This document shows positions 15,547 through 23,533 of a DNA stretch of 35,072 bases, piece after piece. Below the pieces are notes generated by a model. It ran no database searches and was not told the origin of the DNA. It saw nothing but the letters and a program-made list of their open reading frames with translations. Position 1 is the stretch's first letter; each line of letters starts with the position of its first letter. The DNA is from Nocardioides lijunqiniae (GTDB lineage: Bacteria > Actinomycetota > Actinomycetes > Propionibacteriales > Nocardioidaceae): positions 1-35,072 of the forward strand of contig NZ_JACJGM010000044.1 of the NCBI RefSeq assembly GCF_015024225.1. Reading direction: 5' to 3'. Both the position numbers and the translations under genes were made by a program.

Positions 15547-18419
15547 CGGCGTCGGCTCCTCAGGCTCGGGGCGCACAGCACGGCGACGACGACGATCGCG
15601 ATGCCCTGCAGCACCAGCAGCCCGATGCGCAGCCACGAGCGCGGTCCGTCGAGCGCCTGCTCGTCCACCGGCTCCCCGACCTGCCAGGCGCGGGTGCTGC
15701 GCTCCTCGGCGGAGGCCTGCACGAGGCCGGCGGTCGCGTCGAGGGCTGCCGACACGGAGCCGTCGGCCGGGGCGGGCAGCACGACGTACTCGATGCCCTC
15801 CTCGGCCAGGCTGGTCACCGTCGCCGGGGTGGGTCGCGACACCAGCGTGCGCACGAGCCCGGTGAAGCCGTCGTCCGCGGTGTCGAGCGCCAGGATCTCG
15901 TCCTCCCCCAGCGTCACCCCGTCCCCGCGCCGGATCGTGTAGGTGAGGCCGTCCTCGACGGAGCCGCGCACCACGAGGATGCCGTGAGCGTCTCCTGCCT
16001 GGGAGCTCTGCACCATGTAGGCGGGGATGTCGGCGTCCTCGGTGTCGGAGAGCCGGTCGTGACCGCCGGCGACGAACCAGCCCAGCCCCGCGAGCGGCAC
16101 GACCGCCGCCGCCACGCCGACGACCGCGACGAGCGAGCGGCCGGCGCCGGAGCGCGCCGCGCCCGAGCGCGAGGCGGTCCCCAGGAGGAGTCCCTGGCCG
16201 CCGAGGGTGGCCGCGGTGACGAAGGCGCCCTGGAGCACGACGACCAGGAAGCTCACGCCGACCGGGGTCGTCGTGGCGTCGAGGGTGACCGTGAGGTTGC
16301 CCAGCACCGCGGCCAGGACGCCGGCGACGAGCGCGACCAGCCAGCACACGAGGACGGGGATCCGGGTGGCGCGCGGGACCAGCGCCAGCACCGCGGCCAC
16401 GAGCAGCGCCACGCCCAGCCACCACGGGGCGCCGAGATCACCCAGGCGGCCGGTCAGTAGGTCACGGGCGTCGACGGCGGGCGCGGGCAGCCGCCCGATG
16501 TCGAGGGTCAGCCCGACCGCGTGGCCGTGGACCAGCATCGGGAGCCACCAGGGGGCGAGCAGCACCGGCGCGACCGCGATCGCGGCGGCCGGCGGACCCC
16601 ACGTCGAGCGGTCGCGCATCGCCCCGCGCGCGATGGCGAAGGCCGCAGCGACCACGACGAGGCCCACGACGAGCCCGAAGGCCCAGGCCACCGGCGTGAA
16701 GGCGGTCGTGAGGGCGAGCAGGAGGCCCGTGCGCCACCCGGCGCGCCAGCGGCGGTCGGCGGACGGGTCGGCGAAGCCGAGCGCCGCGTGCGCGAGCCAG
16801 GGCAGCAGGACGGCCGTGACGACCGGACCCAGCCGGCCGTCGCCCCACGCGCCGCTGGCGACCGGGACGAGCGCGTACGTCGTGGCGCCCCACAGCAGCA
16901 CCCAGCGCGGGGCGCCGCGGTGCGAGACCAGCCGTCCGGTGACCCTCAGGAAGCGCCAGGCACCCCAGGCACAGGCCGGGACGGCCAGCACCAGCAGCGC
17001 CGACACCGCCAGGCTGGTGCCCAGCACCGTGGCGACGAGGGCCAGCGGCAGCACGTACGCCGGGGCCGGCACCGCGGTGCCCTGGCCGAGCGGGTGCCAG
17101 GACTCCAGGTGCAGCCCCCACCACGCGCCGACCGAGTCGGGCACCGGCGACAGGCCGCCGCCGACGACCGAGCCGAACGCCTCGCGGGCGCCGACGACGG
17201 CGGCCACGACGAACAGCGTCAGCAGCACCGCGATCGGGTTGGTGAGGAAGCGGGCCACGGCGCCGGAGTCCGCGAAGTCCTCGTCCTCGTCGTCCGCCGC
17301 CGGGCGTCGCGCCGCCAGGGACGACGGGTCGCGCTCGATCGCGGCCGCGCGCCGGCGCTCCGCGACGTCGGCGGCCTGGTGCGTGGCGGCCGCCGCGAGG
17401 TCGCCGACGAAGTCGAGTCCGTGCCGGTAGGGCAGCCAGGTCGGCGCCAGCAGCGCCCGCACCTCCTCGGGGTCGCCGACCTGCCGGCCCTGCCGCTCCC
17501 GCCGCGCGGCGAGGATCTGGCGCGGGCTGGAGTAGAGCGAGACCAGGGCGGCGAGGTCGTCGAGCGCCTCCCCCACCGACCGGACGAGCAGGAAGCCGAT
17601 CATCCGCACGAGGGTCCCCAGGCCCAGGCGCACGACCTGGAACGGCAGCGCACGGGCCCGGCTGTTGACGAGCAGCGTGTAGAGCGCGGCGCGGCGCTCC
17701 TGGTAGTGGGTGTGCCGCCCGGTCAGCGGCGTGCGGCGGATGCCGCGGTGCGCCGCCTCGGCGTGGAAGACCACGGCCGACGGCACGACCAGCGTGGTGT
17801 GGCCGGCGGTGGCGGCGCGCCAGCCGAAGTCGAGGTCGTTGCCGAAGATCGGCAGCTGGTCGTCGAAGCCGCCGAGCTCCTCGAGCACCCGCCGCCGCAC
17901 GAGCATGCCGGCGCTGTTGACGGCGAGCACGCGGCGTACGGCGGAGTGCTGGCCCTGGTCGTACTCGCCGCGCTCCAGGCCCGTCTCGCGGCGACCGGTG
18001 CCGGTGATCGTGACCCCGACCTCGAGCAGGCGGCGCAGCGACGGCCACTCCCGCAGGGTCGGACCCAGGACGTCGGCCTCGGGGTGCTCCTCGGCGGTGC
18101 GCAGCAGCGCCGCCAGCGCGCCGGGGGCGGGGTTCGCGTCGTCGTGCAGGATCCAGACCCACTCGGCGGGCTCGGCGTCCTCGCGCAGCTGCCCGAGGCC
18201 GAGCTCGACCGCGGCCGGGAAGTGGGTGGAGCCGGACGCGCGCACGACGGCGCCGAAGGCGTGCTCGAGCAGGTCGGCGCTGCCGTCCTTGCTGGCGGTG
18301 TCGACCGCGACGACGCGGTCGACGGGCCGGGTCTGGGCGCGCAGCCCCTCGATCACCGCGGGCAGCCAGCGCGCCCCGTCATGGCTGACGAGCAGCGCGG
18401 CTACGGAGGTCCCAGACAC
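15543..18419 (-). CDS. Large membrane glycosyltransferase, family 2
   Basis: A 958-residue two-part protein. Residues 1 to about 300 form a GT-A fold glycosyltransferase: AALLVSHDGARWLPAVIEGL at the start, nucleotide-sugar-binding HDDAN (92-96), and FGNDLDFGW (192-200) as the acidic catalytic region. From about 380 to the end come roughly 12 hydrophobic segments, with a large extracellular stretch around 770-900 before the last helix. The sugar and acceptor are unknown; such fusions build or modify cell-envelope glycans, probably using lipid-linked acceptors. The start GTG 18419 is preferred because TAGTGT lies 8 nt upstream; the alternative GTG 18431 overlaps that box. It is coupled to the DUF5719 gene downstream and follows whiB2 on the same strand. 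Confidence 0.88.
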   Translation of the reverse strand: MSGTSVAALLVSHDGARWLPAVIEGLRAQTRPVDRVVAVDTASKDGSADLLEHAFGAVVRASGSTHFPAAVELGLGQLREDAEPAEWVWILHDDANPAPGALAALLRTAEEHPEADVLGPTLREWPSLRRLLEVGVTITGTGRRETGLERGEYDQGQHSAVRRVLAVNSAGMLVRRRVLEELGGFDDQLPIFGNDLDFGWRAATAGHTTLVVPSAVVFHAEAAHRGIRRTPLTGRHTHYQERRAALYTLLVNSRARALPFQVVRLGLGTLVRMIGFLLVRSVGEALDDLAALVSLYSSPRQILAARRERQGRQVGDPEEVRALLAPTWLPYRHGLDFVGDLAAAATHQAADVAERRRAAAIERDPSSLAARRPAADDEDEDFADSGAVARFLTNPIAVLLTLFVVAAVVGAREAFGSVVGGGLSPVPDSVGAWWGLHLESWHPLGQGTAVPAPAYVLPLALVATVLGTSLAVSALLVLAVPACAWGAWRFLRVTGRLVSHRGAPRWVLLWGATTYALVPVASGAWGDGRLGPVVTAVLLPWLAHAALGFADPSADRRWRAGWRTGLLLALTTAFTPVAWAFGLVVGLVVVAAAFAIARGAMRDRSTWGPPAAAIAVAPVLLAPWWLPMLVHGHAVGLTLDIGRLPAPAVDARDLLTGRLGDLGAPWWLGVALLVAAVLALVPRATRIPVLVCWLVALVAGVLAAVLGNLTVTLDATTTPVGVSFLVVVLQGAFVTAATLGGQGLLLGTASRSGAARSGAGRSLVAVVGVAAAVVPLAGLGWFVAGGHDRLSDTEDADIPAYMVQSSQAGDAHGILVVRGSVEDGLTYTIRRGDGVTLGEDEILALDTADDGFTGLVRTLVSRPTPATVTSLAEEGIEYVVLPAPADGSVSAALDATAGLVQASAEERSTRAWQVGEPVDEQALDGPRSWLRIGLLVLQGIAIVVVAVLCAPSLRSRRR

Positions 18420-18427
18420 GATCGGCC

Positions 18428-18433
18428 ACACTA
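18428..18433 (-). promoter_or_regulatory. Leaderless-type -10 (TAGTGT) of the large glycosyltransferase
   Basis: TAGTGT on the minus strand is 8 nt before GTG 18419, matching the spacing class seen at other genes here. It favours the shorter start. Confidence 0.45.
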
Positions 18434-18459
18434 GCCACCCGGTCGCGAGCCCCGAAAAT

Positions 18460-18496
18460 GAAGGAACCCCGGCCGCTCGGGCCGGGGTATTCCTTC
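18460..18496 (-). terminator. Rho-independent terminator of whiB2
   Basis: AAGGAA...TTCCTT and CCCCGGCC...GGCCGGGG form a long stem (18461-18495) with a short loop. On the minus strand it is followed by a T-rich CATTTT. It lies 6 nt after the whiB2 stop codon. Confidence 0.85.
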
Positions 18497-18501
18497 GTCG
18501 C

Positions 18502-18756
18502 TCAGACGGCGCGCTTCTTGAGCTTGCGGCGCTCCCGCTCGGAGAGTCCGCCCCAGATGCCGAAGCGCTCGTCCTTCATCAGCGCAGCCTCGAGACACTC
18601 GTCTCGCACCTCGCAGGTGAGACAGACCTTCTTGGCCTCTCTCGTCGATCCACCCTTCTCAGGGAAGAACGCCTCGGGATCGGTCTGTGCGCACAACGCT
18701 CGGTCCTGCCACCCCGCATCCTCGGCGTCCGGTTCGAGAAGAAACAGTTCTCTCAC
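18502..18756 (-). CDS. whiB2: WhiB-family iron-sulfur regulator, WhiB2/WhmD type
   Basis: An 84-residue WhiB protein (87 if the first GTG at 18765 is used). Cysteines C22, C45, C48 and C54 bind a 4Fe-4S cluster; the beta-turn motif GIWGG (66-70) and basic tail RERRKLKKRAV complete the family pattern. The stretch LCAQTDPEAFFPEKGGST is the WhiB2/WhmD subtype, required for septation in mycobacteria and related to streptomycete WhiB. The position beside cofD and near manB matches Rv3260c. I chose GTG 18756 because AAAGGG sits at a good distance, whereas it abuts 18765. A sigma-70-like promoter (18804-18833) and a terminator flank the gene, so it is a single-gene unit. Confidence 0.95.
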   Translation of the reverse strand: MRELFLLEPDAEDAGWQDRALCAQTDPEAFFPEKGGSTREAKKVCLTCEVRDECLEAALMKDERFGIWGGLSERERRKLKKRAV

Positions 18757-18803
18757 GGTTCTCACCCTTTCGACCCAGCAACACCCCGAACAACACTGTG
18801 GGA

Positions 18804-18833
18804 ATTACATGCCTGTCGTACCCCCGAAGTCAA
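18804..18833 (-). promoter_or_regulatory. Sigma-70-like promoter of whiB2 (TTGACT-18-TGTAAT)
   Basis: On the minus strand TTGACT (18828-18833) and TGTAAT (18804-18809) are separated by 18 nt. Predicted transcription starts near 18797, leaving a 5' leader of about 40 nt. This is the best canonical -35/-10 pair in the window. Confidence 0.65.
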
Positions 18834-18872
18834 GCCCTGATCTGCTAAGGGAGTCCGTGCGCGGTCCCCGGG

Positions 18873-18878
18873 TAGCCT
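18873..18878 (+). promoter_or_regulatory. Candidate -10 (TAGCCT) of cofD
   Basis: TAGCCT lies 32 nt before ATG 18911. A purine-rich GGGGCAAGG in the short leader could serve as the ribosome-binding site. No convincing -35 is visible. Confidence 0.35.
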
Positions 18879-18910
18879 CGGCGCCGCCCGCGTGGGGCAA
18901 GGTAGCGGCC

Positions 18911-19918
18911 ATGCTGCAGCACATCACGGTCCTCTCCGGGGGCATGGGCGGGGCCCGCTTCCTCCAGGGTCTCCGCCACGGCATCGCCTCCGGCAGCCTG
19001 CCCGGCGTGGCGTCCGACGCGGAGGTCACCGTGGTCGCCAACACCGCCGACGACATCTGGGTGCACGGCCTCAAGGTCTGCCCCGACCTCGACACCGTCA
19101 TGTACACGCTGGGCGACGGCATCGACCTCGAGCGCGGCTGGGGCCGGCGGGAGGAGACCTGGAGCGTCAGGACCGAGCTCGCCGAGTACGGCGTGGAGCC
19201 GACGTGGTTCGGCCTCGGCGACCGCGACGTGGCCACCCACCTCGTGCGCACGCAGATGCTCGACGCGGGCTACCCCCTCTCGGCCGTCACCGAGGCGCTG
19301 TGCCGCCGCTGGCAGCCGGGGGTCCGGCTGCTGCCCATGACCGACGACCGGGTCGAGACCCACATCGCCATCGCCGACCCCGAGGCGCCGAGCGGGCGCC
19401 GCGTCGTGCACTTCCAGGAGTACTGGGTGCGGCTGCGGGCCGCCGTGCCCGCCGAGACCGTCCTGGTCGTCGGCCTCGAGGACGCCGCGCCCGGCCCGGG
19501 GGTGATCGAGGCGATCTCGGGCGCCGACCTGGTGCTGCTGCCGCCGTCCAACCCGGTCGTCTCTGTCGGCACCATCCTCGGCGTCCCTGGCGTGCGCGAC
19601 GCGCTGCGCGCCACCGCTGCGCCGGTGGTGGGCCTGTCCCCCATCGTCGGCGGCACCCACGTGCGCGGCATGGCCGAGCAGATGCTCACCGCGATCGGGG
19701 TCGAGGTCAGCGCCGCCGGCGTCGGGCTCCACTACGGCGCCCGCTCCGACGGCGGCCTGCTCGACGGCTGGCTCGTCGAAGAGCGCGACGCCGACCAGGT
19801 CCCACGGCTGACCGAGGCGGGGGTCGCCTGCCGGGCCGTCCCCCTGATGATGAGCGACCACGACGCCACCGCCGCCATGGCGGCCGCGGCGGTCGACCTG
19901 GCGCCCTCCGCACGATGA
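18911..19918 (+). CDS. cofD: F420 biosynthesis transferase CofD/FbiA
   Basis: A 335-residue enzyme of the CofD/FbiA family. It joins the phosphoenolpyruvyl (or phospholactyl) unit of the activated nucleotide substrate to the deazaflavin Fo, giving (dehydro-)F420-0; actinobacterial FbiA uses the phosphoenolpyruvate form. Motifs: LSGGMGGARFLQGL (8-21), VVANTADDIWVHGLKVCPDLDT (41-62) and a C-terminal Rossmann-like part with LLPPSNPVVSVGTILG. Length fits the family. The start ATG 18911 places the conserved glycine motif at the N-terminus as in homologues; the longer frame from 18458 reads through whiB2's antisense strand. The stop overlaps the cofE start (ATGA), so the pair is translationally coupled. 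Order and direction match fbiA-fbiB of mycobacteria beside whiB2. Confidence 0.95.
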   Translation: MLQHITVLSGGMGGARFLQGLRHGIASGSLPGVASDAEVTVVANTADDIWVHGLKVCPDLDTVMYTLGDGIDLERGWGRREETWSVRTELAEYGVEPTWFGLGDRDVATHLVRTQMLDAGYPLSAVTEALCRRWQPGVRLLPMTDDRVETHIAIADPEAPSGRRVVHFQEYWVRLRAAVPAETVLVVGLEDAAPGPGVIEAISGADLVLLPPSNPVVSVGTILGVPGVRDALRATAAPVVGLSPIVGGTHVRGMAEQMLTAIGVEVSAAGVGLHYGARSDGGLLDGWLVEERDADQVPRLTEAGVACRAVPLMMSDHDATAAMAAAAVDLAPSAR

Positions 19919-20865
19919 CGACGGTCTCGGCCTCGGCGCCCGACGGCCTGCCGGAGGTCCGCGCCGGCGACGACCTCGCCGCGCTCGTCGCGGGCGCGCT
20001 GACCGACCTGTCCGACGGGGACGTCGTGGTGGTCACCAGCAAGGTCGTCAGCAAGGCCGAGGGCCGGGTGGTGCCGGGCACGCGCGACGAGGCCCTCGCC
20101 GGGGAGACCGCCAGGGTCGTGGCCCGCCGCGGCCCGACCACCATCGTGCGCACCCACCACGGCCTGGTCCTGGCGGCGGCCGGCATCGACGCCTCGAACG
20201 TCGAGCGGGGCTCGGTCGTGCTGCTCCCCCTCGACCCCGACGCCTCCGCCCGCGCCCTGCGCGCGGACCTCCTGGGACTGACGGGTCGCAACGTGGGCGT
20301 GGTGGTGACCGACACCGCGGGCCGCGCGTGGCGCGAGGGACAGACCGACCTGGCCATCGGCGCCGCGGGGCTGGTCGTGGCCGAGAGCTTCGCCGGCCGC
20401 GTCGACGCCCACGGCAACGAGCTCGCCGTCACGGCGCCCGCCGTCGTCGACGAGATGGCAGGCCTGGCCGAGCTCGCCCAGGGCAAGCTCGGCGGCCGGC
20501 CGGTGGCGCTGGTGCGCGGGCGGGCCGACCTGGTGCTCCCCGCGGGACAGGACGGGCCCGGGGCGGTCTCGCTGGTGCGCGCCGAGGGCGCCGACATGTT
20601 CGGCTTCGGCGCCCGCGAGGCGGTCTTGAGAGCGGTCCTCGCCGACCCCGCGGACCGGGTGGTGTTCGGCGCGCCCGCCGCCCCCGAGGAGCTGGCCGGT
20701 GCGCTGCACGCGCTGGGGGCCCGCACGACGACGTACGACGAGGGGCTGGAGGTCACCGGCGAGGCGTCGCGCGACCTGATCGCCGTGCTGGCCTTCGCGC
20801 ACGGGTGGCTCCTCGAGGAGTCCGCGGGACCCCGCCGACTGCGGCTGCGCCCGGCGACTCCGTAG
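19915..20865 (+). CDS. cofE: Coenzyme F420-0:L-glutamate ligase (FbiB N-domain only)
   Basis: A 316-residue gamma-glutamyl ligase that adds glutamates to F420-0 using GTP. The CofE domain spans about 11-240: TSKVVSKAEGR (41-51) and TDTAGRAWREGQTDLAIG (132-149) are the metal/GTP and substrate motifs. Mycobacterial FbiB continues with a nitroreductase-like FMN domain of about 200 residues that reduces dehydro-F420-0. Here only a 76-residue tail follows (DPADRVVFGAPAAPEELAGAL...), far too short for that domain, and the stop is followed at once by the DUF3105 promoter region. So this is a ligase-only form or a shortened FbiB. It overlaps cofD by 4 nt (ATGA). Confidence 0.93.
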   Translation: MTTVSASAPDGLPEVRAGDDLAALVAGALTDLSDGDVVVVTSKVVSKAEGRVVPGTRDEALAGETARVVARRGPTTIVRTHHGLVLAAAGIDASNVERGSVVLLPLDPDASARALRADLLGLTGRNVGVVVTDTAGRAWREGQTDLAIGAAGLVVAESFAGRVDAHGNELAVTAPAVVDEMAGLAELAQGKLGGRPVALVRGRADLVLPAGQDGPGAVSLVRAEGADMFGFGAREAVLRAVLADPADRVVFGAPAAPEELAGALHALGARTTTYDEGLEVTGEASRDLIAVLAFAHGWLLEESAGPRRLRLRPATP

Positions 20866-20868
20866 ACT
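20863..20868 (+). promoter_or_regulatory. Candidate -10 (TAGACT) of DUF3105 gene
   Basis: TAGACT includes the cofE stop codon and lies 37 nt before GTG 20906. An AGAGG purine run near 20890 in the predicted leader may be the ribosome-binding site. Confidence 0.35.
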
Positions 20869-20905
20869 CTCCGCGACCCTCACCCGAACAGAGGTACTTC
20901 CCGCC

Positions 20906-21661
20906 GTGGCCAAGCAAGTCAAGTCCGACCGCCAGAAGGTCATCGACGACATCCGCAAGAAGCAGAAGGGCGCCGAGAAGCGCCGTGGCTTCATGATCGT
21001 GGGCGTCAGCATCATGATCGCCCTGCTCATCGTCGGCGCCGCCGCCTACCGGCCGCTGAAGAACAGCTGGGACGAGCGGAAGTTCAGCGACCTCGAGCTG
21101 GACAAGATCGGGGCCGCGGCCTCGGCGTGCGACGACGTCACCACCAAGCCGGCCGAGGGCAGCAACGACCACGTCGACACCAACACCCAGGTCGAGTACA
21201 CCGAGGCGCCGCCCGCGTTCGGCGCCCACTGGAACGAGGCCGGCGTCGCGCCGGCCCCCATGGACCGCAAGTTCTACGGCACCAAGGACCGCCCCGAGCT
21301 CGAGTCGCTGGTCCACAACTCCGAGCACGGCTACACGATCGTCTGGTACGACGAGACGATCGCCGACGACGACGACGCGCTCACCGAGATCAAGGCCGTC
21401 TCGAAGAAGTTCCCCGGCACCGACAACTACCGCTACAAGTTCATCGCGGCGCCGTGGACCTCCGACGACGAGGGCGGGGCGAAGTTCCCCGACGGCAAGC
21501 ACATCGCCTACACCCACTGGTCCGTGGGCGGCGAAGGTGAGTCCGACGCCTCCAAGCAGGTCGGCGTGTGGCAGTACTGCACGGAGTTCTCCGGCAAGGC
21601 GCTCGAGACCTTCATGCTCGACTACCCCTACCTCGACTCCCCCGAGCCGACCGTCCCGTAG
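20906..21661 (+). CDS. DUF3105 family membrane-anchored protein
   Basis: A 251-residue protein with a lysine/arginine-rich cytosolic N-terminus, one membrane helix (about 29-48) and an extracytoplasmic domain that I recognise as DUF3105 (VEYTEAPPAFGAHW, LVHNSEHGYTIVWYD). Two cysteines, C75 and one near 229 (WQYCTEF), could form a disulfide. Aspartate/glutamate-rich segments (IADDDDAL) are typical of the exported domain. Function is unknown; relatives often sit next to DUF305 or copper-linked genes, but nothing here supports that. GTG 20906 is used as start, with AGAGG about 11 nt upstream, a weak site. The gene ends 3 bp from the convergent manC stop. Confidence 0.88.
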   Translation: MAKQVKSDRQKVIDDIRKKQKGAEKRRGFMIVGVSIMIALLIVGAAAYRPLKNSWDERKFSDLELDKIGAAASACDDVTTKPAEGSNDHVDTNTQVEYTEAPPAFGAHWNEAGVAPAPMDRKFYGTKDRPELESLVHNSEHGYTIVWYDETIADDDDALTEIKAVSKKFPGTDNYRYKFIAAPWTSDDEGGAKFPDGKHIAYTHWSVGGEGESDASKQVGVWQYCTEFSGKALETFMLDYPYLDSPEPTVP

Positions 21662-21664
21662 CCC

Positions 21665-22747
21665 TCAGGTGAGGCCGGGCTGCGACTCGCGCAGCTCGGC
21701 CACGACCTCCTTGACCTCCTGCGCCCGCGCGCGGGTGGTCACCAGCAGCGCGTCAGGGGTGTCCACGACGACGACGTCGTCGAGGCCGATCACTGCGACG
21801 ACGCGGCCCGCGGCCGGCACCACGAGCCCGGTGGACGCGAGGGCCCGCACGAGCGCCGGGTCGCCCAGAACCGTCGGACCGGCGGCGTCGGGGTCACCCT
21901 CGAGCAGGGTGGCCAGCGAGTCGAAGTCGCCGATGTCGTCCCAGCCGAACGTCGCCCGCACGGTCGCGACCCGCCCGGCGGCCGCGGCGGGCTCGGCCAC
22001 CGCGTGGTCGAGCGCGATCTTCGGGAGTGCCGGCCACCGCTCGTCGAGCAGCCCGGGATCGGCGGCGATCTCGCGCAGCGTCGCGGCGAACCCGGGGTCC
22101 GACTCCGCGAGCAGGTCGAGCAGGACGGTCGGACGCACCACGAACATCCCGGCGTTCCAGCGGTAGCTGCCGGTGGCGAGGTACTCCTCGGCCACGGCCA
22201 CCGACGGCTTCTCCACGAACTCCCGCACCTCGCGGGCGCCGGCGTGACCGGTCAGCGGCTCCCCCTCGTGGACGTAGCCGAACGCCGACGACGGGAAGGT
22301 CGGCTCGATGCCGAGGGTCACCAGCCAGCCGTCGCGGGCGACCTCGACCGCCGTACGCACGCAGGAGGCGAAGCCCTCGGCGTCGGCGATCACGTGGTCG
22401 GCCGCGAAGGAGCCCATGACGCCGTCGGGGTCGGCACGCTCGAGGAGTGCCGCCGCGAGCCCGATCGCGGCCATGGAGTCGCGCGCCGACGGCTCCGCGA
22501 GGACCGAGGAGGCGTCGAGCTCGGGCAGCTGGTCCACGACGGCGTCGCGGTGAGGCTCACCGGTCACGACGAGGAAGCGGTCTTCCACGAGCGGCGCCAG
22601 CCGGTCGTAGGTGCCCTGGAGCAGCGAGCGACCGGTGCCCGTCAGGTCGCGCAGGAACTTCGGCGACGCGGCGCGCGACAGCGGCCACAGGCGGGTGCCC
22701 GCACCGCCGGCGGGGATCACCGCCCAGAGTCCCTCGATGGCAGTCAT
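21665..22747 (-). CDS. manC: Mannose-1-phosphate guanylyltransferase
   Basis: A 360-residue nucleotidyltransferase making GDP-mannose from GTP and mannose-1-phosphate, the donor for mannolipids, glycoproteins and other envelope glycans. Motifs: AVIPAGGAGTRLWPLSRAASPKFL near 9-32 (the guanylyl-binding loop with R19 and K30), FVEKPS, YRWNAGMFV and GWDDIGDFDSL. It lacks the fused C-terminal phosphomannose isomerase found in proteobacterial ManC, so isomerisation must come from another gene. The gene product corresponds to the mycobacterial Rv3264c enzyme. The start ATG 22747 is supported by TAGGCT 7 nt upstream. It converges with DUF3105 (3-nt gap) and is divergent from the TIGR03089-type gene. 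Confidence 0.95.
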   Translation of the reverse strand: MTAIEGLWAVIPAGGAGTRLWPLSRAASPKFLRDLTGTGRSLLQGTYDRLAPLVEDRFLVVTGEPHRDAVVDQLPELDASSVLAEPSARDSMAAIGLAAALLERADPDGVMGSFAADHVIADAEGFASCVRTAVEVARDGWLVTLGIEPTFPSSAFGYVHEGEPLTGHAGAREVREFVEKPSVAVAEEYLATGSYRWNAGMFVVRPTVLLDLLAESDPGFAATLREIAADPGLLDERWPALPKIALDHAVAEPAAAAGRVATVRATFGWDDIGDFDSLATLLEGDPDAAGPTVLGDPALVRALASTGLVVPAAGRVVAVIGLDDVVVVDTPDALLVTTRARAQEVKEVVAELRESQPGLT

Positions 22748-22754
22748 GGGCGCG

Positions 22755-22760
22755 AGCCTA
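22755..22760 (-). promoter_or_regulatory. Leaderless-type -10 (TAGGCT) of manC
   Basis: TAGGCT on the minus strand is 7 nt before ATG 22747, again with no Shine-Dalgarno sequence between. Confidence 0.55.
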
Positions 22761-22797
22761 GTGACCGGTCACCGCACCCCTCGGGGAGACTGGCCCG

Positions 22798-23520
22798 GTG
22801 ACGACCTTCGCAGCAGTGCTCGCCCAGCAGCTCCGCACCGACGGCGGCCGCCCCCTCGTGACCTTCTACGACGACGCGAGCGGCGAGCGCGTCGAGCTGT
22901 CGGTGACGACGTACGCCAACTGGGTGGCGAAGGCCGCCTCCCTGCTCGTCGAGGAGCTCGACCTGGAGCGCGGCGACAGCCTGCGCCTCGACCTCCCGGC
23001 ACACTGGCTCGGACCGGTGTTCCTGGGCGCGGCGTGGGCCGCGGGTCTCGTCGTGACCGACGCCGACGCCCCGTCCGCCGTCGTCTGCGGGCCCGAGGAG
23101 CTGGCCACATGGGCACCTCGCGCCGACGACCTGGCCGTCCTCGCCTGCTCGCTGCTGCCGATGGGCGTGCGCTTCGCCGAGCCGGTGCCGGCCTCGGTGC
23201 ACGACGTCGGCGTCGAGATCTGGTCGCAGCCCGACTCGTTCATCCCCTGGGACCCGCCGACGGCCGACGACGTGGCGACCCGGGTCGGCGGCGTGGAGTC
23301 GACGCAGGAGGAGATGTGGAGAGCGGCCACCACCGGGACTCTCGTCTCCGATGGTGGCCGCCTCCTCTCGGTGGCCAACCCGGCTTCCCCGCCAGGTGTC
23401 GCCACCTTCACCGAGCCGCTCGCGAGGAGCGGCTCGCTGGTCCTGGTCGCCCATGCCGACCGGGAGCGGCTCGAGGCGACCTTCGTCGCCGAGCACGCCA
23501 CCGCTCGCTTCCCTGCATGA
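22798..23520 (+). CDS. TIGR03089 family protein (short acyl-CoA synthetase-like)
   Basis: A 240-residue protein that matches the actinobacterial TIGR03089 family (M. tuberculosis Rv3268). The N-terminus (VTFYDDASGERVELSVTTYANWVAKAASLLVEELDLERGDSLRLDLPAHWLGPVFLGAAWAAGLVV) looks like the first subdomain of AMP-binding acyl-CoA synthetases, but the ATP-binding P-loop and C-terminal motifs are absent, so adenylation is not expected. It is a stand-alone fragment of that fold; function unknown. GTG 22798 is the start; the upstream GAGACT is a poor -10, so promoter evidence is weak. It converges with the amidase gene (13-nt gap). Position two genes from the F420 cluster agrees with Rv3261-Rv3268 order. 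Confidence 0.85.
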   Translation: MTTFAAVLAQQLRTDGGRPLVTFYDDASGERVELSVTTYANWVAKAASLLVEELDLERGDSLRLDLPAHWLGPVFLGAAWAAGLVVTDADAPSAVVCGPEELATWAPRADDLAVLACSLLPMGVRFAEPVPASVHDVGVEIWSQPDSFIPWDPPTADDVATRVGGVESTQEEMWRAATTGTLVSDGGRLLSVANPASPPGVATFTEPLARSGSLVLVAHADRERLEATFVAEHATARFPA

Positions 23521-23533
23521 GTCCAGGACGTCT

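Noticed and set aside
22790..22797. Leaderless -10 before the TIGR03089-family gene
   Set aside because: The sequence is GAGACT, lacking the TA start of the motif; too weak to list as a promoter.
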